From Blautia sp. (lineage in GTDB: Bacteria; Bacillota; Clostridia; Lachnospirales; Lachnospiraceae): a DNA stretch of 64,000 nt. The notes under the pieces are model-generated. The model did not search any database. It was given only the letters and a program-made list of their open reading frames with translations, and had not been told where the DNA came from. Positions within the stretch are counted from its first letter, which is position 1, and each line of letters begins with the position of its first letter. Of this stretch, positions 58,642 to 64,000 are shown one piece after another. The stretch spans positions 19,665-83,664 of the forward strand of contig JAPFCU010000076.1 of NCBI GenBank assembly GCA_026169535.1, in the 5' to 3' direction. Both the position numbers and the translations under genes were made by a program.

Positions 58642-60897
58642 ATGAAAGATTTTACACAGTGGGAAGGCTTTAATGGAAAGCGCTGGAAAGAAAAAATTGA
58701 TGTTCGTAATTTTATCAAAATGAACTATACACCATATGATGGTGATGCTTCTTTCCTGGAAGGACCGACAGAGGCAACAGACAAGCTTTGGGGTAAACTT
58801 CAGGAGCTCCAGAAGGAAGAGCGTGCCAAAGGCGGCGTTCTGGATATGGAAACAGAGGTTGTTACTTCTCTTACCGCATATGGCCCGGGATATATCGATG
58901 AAGAAATGAAAGATCTGGAAACTGTAGTAGGTCTTCAGACTGATAAACCACTGAAACGTGCATTTATGCCTTACGGCGGAATCAAAATGGCTGAAAAAGC
59001 ATGTGAAACTTACGGTTATAAAGTAAGTGACAAAATTAAAGATATCTTTAACAACTACGAGTTCAAAACACATAACCAGGGTGTATTTGATATTTACACA
59101 CCAGAGATGAAGGTTGCCCGTCACAACAAGATTCTTACCGGTCTTCCGGATACTTATGGCCGTGGACGTATCGTAGGTGATTACAGACGTGTGGCTCTTT
59201 ATGGTATTGATGCTCTGATCGAAGGCAAGAAAAAAGACTTTGCAGCAAGTGACCGTCAGGGTATGAGACGTTATGATTTCCAGCTTCGTGAGGAAATCGC
59301 AGATCAGATCCGCGCTCTGGAGGGAATGAAAGCTATGGCTCAGACTTATGGCTTTGATATCTCCCAGCCGGCTAAGGATGCGAGAGAAGCTTTCCAGTGG
59401 CTGTACTTCGGATATCTTGCAGCGATCAAGACTCAGAACGGCGCTGCAATGAGTGTTGGACGTATTTCTACTTTCCTTGATATTTATATTGAAAGAGACC
59501 TGAAGAACGGTACTCTTACAGAGAAAGAGGCTCAGGAGCTTGTTGACCATATGGTAATGAAATTCCGTATGGTAAAATTTGCACGTATTCCGTCTTACAA
59601 TCAGCTGTTCTCCGGTGACCCGGTATGGGCGACTCTGGAAGTGGCAGGTATGGGAATCGACGGACGTCATATGGTAACAAAGAACGACTTCCGTTTCCTT
59701 CATACTCTGGAGGATATGGGACCAGCTCCGGAACCAAACCTGACTGTACTGTACTCTTCCAGACTGCCTGAGAACTTTAAGAAATATGCAGCAAATATTT
59801 CTATTACAACAAGTTCAATCCAGTATGAGAATGATGATGTTATGCGTCCGGTATGGGGCGATGACTACAGCATTTGCTGCTGTGTATCTGCTACAGAAAC
59901 AGGTAAAGAGATCCAGTTCTTCGGTGCTCGTGCAAACCTTGCAAAATGCCTTCTTTACGCAATCAATGGTGGTGTAGATGAGAAGACAAAACAGCAGGTA
60001 GGACCGGAGTATCAGCCGATTACTTCCGAGTACCTTGACTATGATGAGGTAGTGAAGAAGTATGATCAGATGATGGACTGGCTGGCTCATCTGTATGTTG
60101 GAACACTGAACATGATTCACTACATGCATGACAAATATTATTATGAAGCAGCAGAGATGGCTCTGATCGATACAAAGGTTGACCGTTCTTTTGCAACAGG
60201 TATCGCAGGATTTTCTCATGTAGTAGACTCTCTGTCTGCAATTAAATATGCAAAGGTTAAAGCAATCCGCGATGAGGATGGAATTACAACAGACTTTGAG
60301 GTAGAGGGTGACTTCCCGCGCTACGGTAACGATGATGACAGAGCAGATGAGATTGCAACAAATCTTCTGTCTACTTTCCTTGGCAAGCTGAAACACATTC
60401 ATACATACCGTGATTCCAAGCCTACTACATCTATTCTTACCATTACTTCTAATGTTGTTTATGGTAAGGCTACAGGATCTCTTCCGGATGGAAGAAAAGC
60501 AGGCGAGCCTCTGGCACCTGGTGCTAACCCGTCTTACGGAGCAGAGCAGAACGGACTTCTTGCTTCCCTGAACTCTGTTGCAAAACTTGACTATGAGGAT
60601 GCCCTTGACGGTATTTCCAATACACAGACCATCAATCCGGATGCTCTTGGCCATAACGATGGAGAGCGTACAGACAATCTGGTTCATGTACTGGACGGAT
60701 ACTTTGATCAGGGTGCACACCATCTGAACGTAAATGTATTTGGAAAAGAAAAACTGATCGATGCTATGGAGCATCCGGAAAAAGAAGAGTATGCAAACTT
60801 TACAATTCGTGTTTCCGGTTATGCAGTTAAATTCATCGACCTTACAAGAGAGCAGCAGATGGACGTTATTGCCAGAACCTGCCACGCAGAAATGTAA
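58642..60897 (+). CDS. pflB: Formate C-acetyltransferase (pyruvate formate-lyase)
   Basis: This 751-residue glycyl-radical enzyme turns pyruvate and CoA into acetyl-CoA and formate. The active-site Cys pair lies in [13 protein letters not shown], here a run of three Cys, followed by [22 protein letters not shown]. The radical Gly is in [18 protein letters not shown] near the C-terminus. Length fits PflB rather than PflD. It is followed 2 bp later by its activating enzyme. AGAGGTG precedes the start. It shows that the host is fermentative and at least partly anaerobic. Confidence 0.96.
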   Translation: MKDFTQWEGFNGKRWKEKIDVRNFIKMNYTPYDGDASFLEGPTEATDKLWGKLQELQKEERAKGGVLDMETEVVTSLTAYGPGYIDEEMKDLETVVGLQTDKPLKRAFMPYGGIKMAEKACETYGYKVSDKIKDIFNNYEFKTHNQGVFDIYTPEMKVARHNKILTGLPDTYGRGRIVGDYRRVALYGIDALIEGKKKDFAASDRQGMRRYDFQLREEIADQIRALEGMKAMAQTYGFDISQPAKDAREAFQWLYFGYLAAIKTQNGAAMSVGRISTFLDIYIERDLKNGTLTEKEAQELVDHMVMKFRMVKFARIPSYNQLFSGDPVWATLEVAGMGIDGRHMVTKNDFRFLHTLEDMGPAPEPNLTVLYSSRLPENFKKYAANISITTSSIQYENDDVMRPVWGDDYSICCCVSATETGKEIQFFGARANLAKCLLYAINGGVDEKTKQQVGPEYQPITSEYLDYDEVVKKYDQMMDWLAHLYVGTLNMIHYMHDKYYYEAAEMALIDTKVDRSFATGIAGFSHVVDSLSAIKYAKVKAIRDEDGITTDFEVEGDFPRYGNDDDRADEIATNLLSTFLGKLKHIHTYRDSKPTTSILTITSNVVYGKATGSLPDGRKAGEPLAPGANPSYGAEQNGLLASLNSVAKLDYEDALDGISNTQTINPDALGHNDGERTDNLVHVLDGYFDQGAHHLNVNVFGKEKLIDAMEHPEKEEYANFTIRVSGYAVKFIDLTREQQMDVIARTCHAEM

Positions 60898-60899
60898 GA

Positions 60900-61640
60900 A
60901 TGGAAAAAAAAGATATCAAAGGATATGTTCACTCACTGGAAAGCTTCGGGTCGGTTGACGGCCCGGGCGTCCGGTATGTGATTTTTTTAAGCGGCTGCGG
61001 GATGCGCTGCCAGTTCTGCCATAATCCGGATACCTGGAAAATGGGACAGGGACAGGAGTATACACCTGCAGAGCTTCTGAAAAAAGCTCTTCGCTATAAA
61101 AATTACTGGGGAGAAAAAGGCGGTATCACAGTCAGCGGAGGAGAACCTCTCCTGCAGATTGATTTTCTGACAGAATTTTTCCGTCTGGCAAAAGAAGCCG
61201 GAGTTCATACAGCACTGGATACCAGTGCGAATCCTTATACAGAGAAGGAGCCTTTTTATTCCAAATGGCAGGAGCTTATGAAATACACAGACCTGGTCCT
61301 TCTGGATATCAAACAGATCGATGAGGAAGAGCATGTGAAGCTTACCGGATGTACCAATCAGAATATCCTTGCTATGGCAGAAAAGCTTTCAGAAATGGAT
61401 AAGCCTGTATGGATCCGTCATGTGCTTGTGCCCGGAGGAAGCGATAAGGATGAATACCTGCACAGACTTGCGGATTTTATTCATACTCTGAAAAACGTGG
61501 AAAGAGTGGAAGTGCTTCCTTACCATACTCTCGGAACGTTTAAGTGGGAGAAGCTTGGGATTCCCTATCCGCTGGAGGGAGTGAAACCGCCAACGGAAGA
61601 ACGAATCAGAAATGCCAGAGAAATTCTGGGAGCGAAGTAA
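60900..61640 (+). CDS. pflA: Pyruvate formate-lyase activating enzyme
   Basis: This 246-residue radical-SAM enzyme installs the glycyl radical on PflB. The cluster motif is SGCGMRCQFCHNPDTW (Cys-x3-Cys-x2-Cys), followed by GGITVSGGEPLLQIDFLTE for SAM binding and LDIKQIDEEEHVKLTG and LPYHTLGTFKWEKLG. It starts 2 bp after the pflB stop and is coupled to it. Confidence 0.96.
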   Translation: MEKKDIKGYVHSLESFGSVDGPGVRYVIFLSGCGMRCQFCHNPDTWKMGQGQEYTPAELLKKALRYKNYWGEKGGITVSGGEPLLQIDFLTEFFRLAKEAGVHTALDTSANPYTEKEPFYSKWQELMKYTDLVLLDIKQIDEEEHVKLTGCTNQNILAMAEKLSEMDKPVWIRHVLVPGGSDKDEYLHRLADFIHTLKNVERVEVLPYHTLGTFKWEKLGIPYPLEGVKPPTEERIRNAREILGAK

Positions 61641-61716
61641 AGAATCTGAAATTCTTTATAATTAAAGATATAAGAACAGGAACTGCTGTGAGATACCTTT
61701 AGTTCCGGCGTAAAGT

Positions 61717-61749
61717 CTGCCGGAAAAGGGAAGCTTGCGGCAGTTTTTT
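61717..61749 (+). terminator. Terminator of pflBA
   Basis: CTGCCG (61717-61722) pairs with CGGCAG (61738-61743), followed by TTTTTTG. AACTGC at 61681-61686 could extend pairing as an alternative. Confidence 0.65.
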
Positions 61750-61784
61750 GTTTTGTTTGTGGCAGAAGTTAATAAATTTTTTAC

Positions 61785-61813
61785 TTGGCAGTATTGTAAG
61801 CGTTTGCTACAAT
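61785..61813 (+). promoter_or_regulatory. Rpn gene promoter with perfect cre site in the spacer
   Basis: TTGGCA (61785-61790), a 17-bp spacer and TACAAT (61808-61813). TGTAAGCGTTTGCT (61795-61808) fits the cre consensus TGWAARCGYTWNCW at every position and fills the spacer, so catabolite repression is expected. Confidence 0.7.
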
Positions 61814-61846
61814 GAAAGAAACAAATCTATAAAGGTGGTGGTACAT

Positions 61847-62839
61847 ATGGAGAAAACCAGTATAAAAACAAATACCACTACAAAAGATAAAGCAGGATTT
61901 ACCTCCGCAGAACTTGAGGAAAAATTCCTGAAAATTGCAAAACATACAACAAAGGATAGCGTATTCCGAGACTTGTTTGGGAATACAAAATATCTGCTGG
62001 AACTGTATCAGATTTTACATCCGGAAGATGCGGACGTTACAGAAGAAGATTTGAGCATTGTAACTATCAAGAATATTCTTCTTGATCAGATGTACAATGA
62101 TCTGGGGTTTTGTGTAAGAGACAGATTGGTGATCCTGGTAGAAGCACAGAGTACCTGGTCACTGAATATTCTGGTGAGAGGTTTCTTATATTTAGCCCAG
62201 ACATGGCAGGAATATATACAGGAAACCAAGCAGAATGTGTACAAAAGTAAAAAAATTGTTATTCCAAAGCCAGAGTTATATGTAATCTATACAGGAAGCA
62301 GAAAAAATGTTCCAGAGTGGATATTCCTTTCAGAAGAATTTTTTGGAGGGAAATCAAAATTTGCAGATCTGGGAATCCGGGTTTTGTCCTGTGGAACAGA
62401 AGGGGATATCATTGATCAGTACATAAAGTTTACCAGGGTCTTTAACGATCAGGTAAAAATTTATGGATACACCCGAAAAGCAGTTATGGAAACCATAAGT
62501 ATCTGTAAAGACAGAAATGTATTAAAAGAATATCTGGAATCCAGAGAAAAGGAGGTTGTAGATATTATGTCTTTTTTGTTTGATGATGAGTATATTATGA
62601 GACTGTATGTGGAAGACAAGGTTCAGGAGGCAAGAGAGGAAGCGGCAAAGAAAGCAGCGAAGAAAGCATCAGAAGAGGCAGCGAAGAAAGCACGAGAGGA
62701 AGCAGAAAGAAAAAACAGAGAAATGACACAGAGACTTTTTTCTATGGGTATGGAAGTACAGAAGATAGCGGAAGTTATTGATGTGGAATCTTCTCAAGTG
62801 GAAAAATGGATCAGAGAAGTTCATAATGAAAAACGTTAA
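61847..62839 (+). CDS. Rpn/YhgA-type PD-(D/E)XK nuclease
   Basis: This 330-residue protein resembles the recombination-promoting nuclease family. After TTKDSVFRDLFGNTKYLLELYQILHP, the nuclease core shows LYNDLGF-type QMYNDLGFCVRDRLVILVEAQST with the Asp and the Glu-x-Gln of the active site. Residues about 265-305 are a Lys/Ala/Glu-rich coiled coil (EEAAKKAAKKASEEAAKKA), and the end (MGMEVQKIAEVIDVESSQVEKWI) resembles a helix-turn-helix. I chose ATG 61847 after AAAGGTGGTGG; the earlier frame runs through the promoter. Relatives are often multicopy and linked to DNA rearrangement. Confidence 0.82.
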   Translation: MEKTSIKTNTTTKDKAGFTSAELEEKFLKIAKHTTKDSVFRDLFGNTKYLLELYQILHPEDADVTEEDLSIVTIKNILLDQMYNDLGFCVRDRLVILVEAQSTWSLNILVRGFLYLAQTWQEYIQETKQNVYKSKKIVIPKPELYVIYTGSRKNVPEWIFLSEEFFGGKSKFADLGIRVLSCGTEGDIIDQYIKFTRVFNDQVKIYGYTRKAVMETISICKDRNVLKEYLESREKEVVDIMSFLFDDEYIMRLYVEDKVQEAREEAAKKAAKKASEEAAKKAREEAERKNREMTQRLFSMGMEVQKIAEVIDVESSQVEKWIREVHNEKR

Positions 62840-62861
62840 AAATAGAAATTCGGTAAAAAAA

Positions 62862-62893
62862 TCCCTCGGTTCTGTATGGGCAGAGCCGGGGGA
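62862..62893 (+). other. Hairpin between Rpn gene and sbcD
   Basis: CCCTCGGTTCTG (62863-62874) pairs with CAGAGCCGGGGG (62881-62892) over 12 bp with G.T pairs and a 6-nt loop. GAATTCC follows and there is no T-run, so it may be an intercistronic processing hairpin or a weak terminator. Confidence 0.5.
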
Positions 62894-62914
62894 ATTCCAT
62901 ATACAGGAGGGAAT

Positions 62915-64000
62915 ATGAGATTTTTTCATTTGTCAGATCTGCATATAGGCCTGAAGTTAATAAACAGAGACCTGAGAGAGGATCAGGAATATATTTTTGA
63001 CCAGATTACAGACTATGTAAAAAAAGAAGCACCACAGGCTTTGGTGATTGCAGGAGATATTTACGATAAGGCAGTCCCGTCGGCGGAGGCAGTGGAAGTA
63101 TTTGATCATCTGATCGCAGAGCTGACGAAGGCGGCTCCGGAGATGACCATTATGATCATCAGCGGAAACCATGACAGCGGTCCCAGGATCAATTGTTTCC
63201 GAGATGTACTTTCCCGACAGAATGTACATATGATTGGAATTCCTCCTAAGACGGAAGAGGAATTTATAGAAAAGGTTATTTTACAGGATGCATATGGAAA
63301 TGTGAACTTTTATCTGCTTCCATTTGTGAAGCCTTCTATGGTGAAGGAAATCACAGGAACAGATGAAAACGGCAATAATCTTTCTTACGACGAAACTATT
63401 CATCGGCTGATCGAAAGGGAAAAAATCAATCAAGATCAGAGAAATATTCTGGTTAGCCACCAGTTTTATCTTCCTGTTGGAAAAACAGCGGAAGATGTGG
63501 AAAGAATGGACTCAGAGATCCGTACGGTGGGGAATATTGATGAAATTTCTGCAGATGTACTGGAAAAATTCGATTATGCGGCATTGGGCCATATCCATAA
63601 ACCGATGAAAGCAGGAAGAGAGACTTTCCGGTATTGTGGAACGCCCCTAGCGTGTTCAGTAAGTGAAGCAGAGCAGCAGAAAGGGATACTTATGGTGGAT
63701 ATTTCTGAAAAGGAGAGCCAGCCTGAAGTTATTGTTCTTCCTTTAAAGCCTCTTCGTCAGGTCCGGGTGATAAAAGGAAAGCTGGAAGAGGTTCTGGAGC
63801 AGGGATGTGAAGATTATGTAACAGTAATTCTTACAGATAAGGTAGATCTGGATGTGATTGATATGCAGGACCGTCTGCGGCTTGCCTTTCCAAAACTTCT
63901 GGAGATCAGAAGAGAAGGATTGAGAAATGCTGTTACAGAAATGCACATAGAAGAACAGAAATTCCTGGATCCTTTTGAACTGTGCTGTGCGTTTTTACAG
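62915..64000 (+). CDS. sbcD: Exonuclease SbcCD subunit D, 3'-truncated by window edge
   Basis: The first 362 residues are visible and the frame is open to the last base. The calcineurin-like phosphoesterase core shows FFHLSDLHIG, VIAGDIYDKAVPSAEAV, ISGNHDSGPRI, VSHQFYLP and AALGHIHKP, which hold the two-metal ligands of SbcD/Mre11. With SbcC it cleaves hairpins and protein-blocked DNA ends. AGGAGGGAAT precedes ATG 62915. Normal length is about 380-400, so only the end is missing and sbcC should follow. Confidence 0.92.
   Translation, partial: MRFFHLSDLHIGLKLINRDLREDQEYIFDQITDYVKKEAPQALVIAGDIYDKAVPSAEAVEVFDHLIAELTKAAPEMTIMIISGNHDSGPRINCFRDVLSRQNVHMIGIPPKTEEEFIEKVILQDAYGNVNFYLLPFVKPSMVKEITGTDENGNNLSYDETIHRLIEREKINQDQRNILVSHQFYLPVGKTAEDVERMDSEIRTVGNIDEISADVLEKFDYAALGHIHKPMKAGRETFRYCGTPLACSVSEAEQQKGILMVDISEKESQPEVIVLPLKPLRQVRVIKGKLEEVLEQGCEDYVTVILTDKVDLDVIDMQDRLRLAFPKLLEIRREGLRNAVTEMHIEEQKFLDPFELCCAFLQ

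Noticed and set aside
59815..60885. 356-residue open frame opposite pflB
   Set aside because: Rich in Cys and Ile as expected from antisense of a conserved enzyme; no ribosome-binding site or family match.
62590..62710. Frameshift or assembly error in the Rpn coiled-coil region
   Set aside because: The frame stays open through the repeats and continues into a sensible C-terminal domain.

Overview
The window looks like chromosomal DNA of a gut-type Firmicute of the family Lachnospiraceae, possibly Blautia or a close relative. The evidence is moderate GC, AGGAGG-type ribosome-binding sites, TTG and GTG starts, many LacI-type regulators, an oxygen-sensitive pyruvate formate-lyase, an AGCS amino-acid symporter and a LysRS with a fused tRNA-binding domain. 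The genus is inferred, not shown. I see no phage, insertion sequence, CRISPR array or rRNA. The single tRNA is tRNA-Gln(CTG).

Layout. 1-4.8 kb: end of a cation/proton antiporter, tRNA-Gln, a LysR regulator divergent from aspartate ammonia-lyase, and an acyl-ACP thioesterase. 4.8-19.4 kb: a shikimate-dehydrogenase-like protein, a LacI regulator, and a large sugar operon. The operon holds two paralogous phosphomannose-isomerase-like cupins, a three-gene ribose-type ABC importer, a FucU-type mutarotase, a DUF4432 epimerase-like protein, an L-xylulokinase-like FGGY kinase, a Gfo/Idh/MocA oxidoreductase, L-ribulose-5-P 3-epimerase and L-ribulose-5-P 4-epimerase. Together these read as a route from an imported L-sugar (L-lyxose or L-xylose are the simplest guesses) through L-xylulose and its 5-phosphate to D-xylulose-5-P. 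19.4-35 kb: mostly housekeeping (cvfB-like, dnaE, pfkA, a TrmH-family methyltransferase, nfeD/SPFH, argF, birA, dus, queT, greA, lysS). 35-40.2 kb: a LacI regulator with GH13 oligo-1,6-glucosidase and GH31 alpha-glucosidase.

40.2-49 kb: an unusual catabolic cluster. It has an anion permease, an orphan hydantoinase-A-like ATPase, a protein of unknown function with HExxH plus a downstream Glu (an IrrE/ImmA-like zinc site), a YhcH/NanQ-type anomerase, a LacI regulator, a KDG-type PfkB kinase, a 3-hexulose-6-phosphate synthase homologue, a 6-phospho-3-hexuloisomerase and a KDPG aldolase. The promoter carries catabolite-response-type operators. Together with the L-sugar operon this is the best candidate for an undescribed system.

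49-58.4 kb: an AEC permease, a BaiA-like SDR, then a sulfur/persulfide block (rhodanese, CoA-disulfide reductase fused to rhodanese, FadR-type GntR, NhaC antiporter, Cys/Met-metabolism PLP lyase) and an AGCS symporter. A FadR-type TGGT-N3-ACCA operator sits just downstream of the lyase promoter. 58.4-64 kb: pflB-pflA, an Rpn/YhgA-type nuclease whose promoter spacer contains a perfect cre site, and the start of sbcD, which runs off the end.

Intergenic regions hold many recognisable signals: 17-bp-spaced promoters, LacI/cre palindromes, intercistronic hairpins flanking the solute-binding protein gene, a three-hairpin leader with loop-loop complementarity before queT, and a repeat-flanked hairpin element between greA and lysS. 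All assignments come from reading motifs and recalling families; no database search was run.
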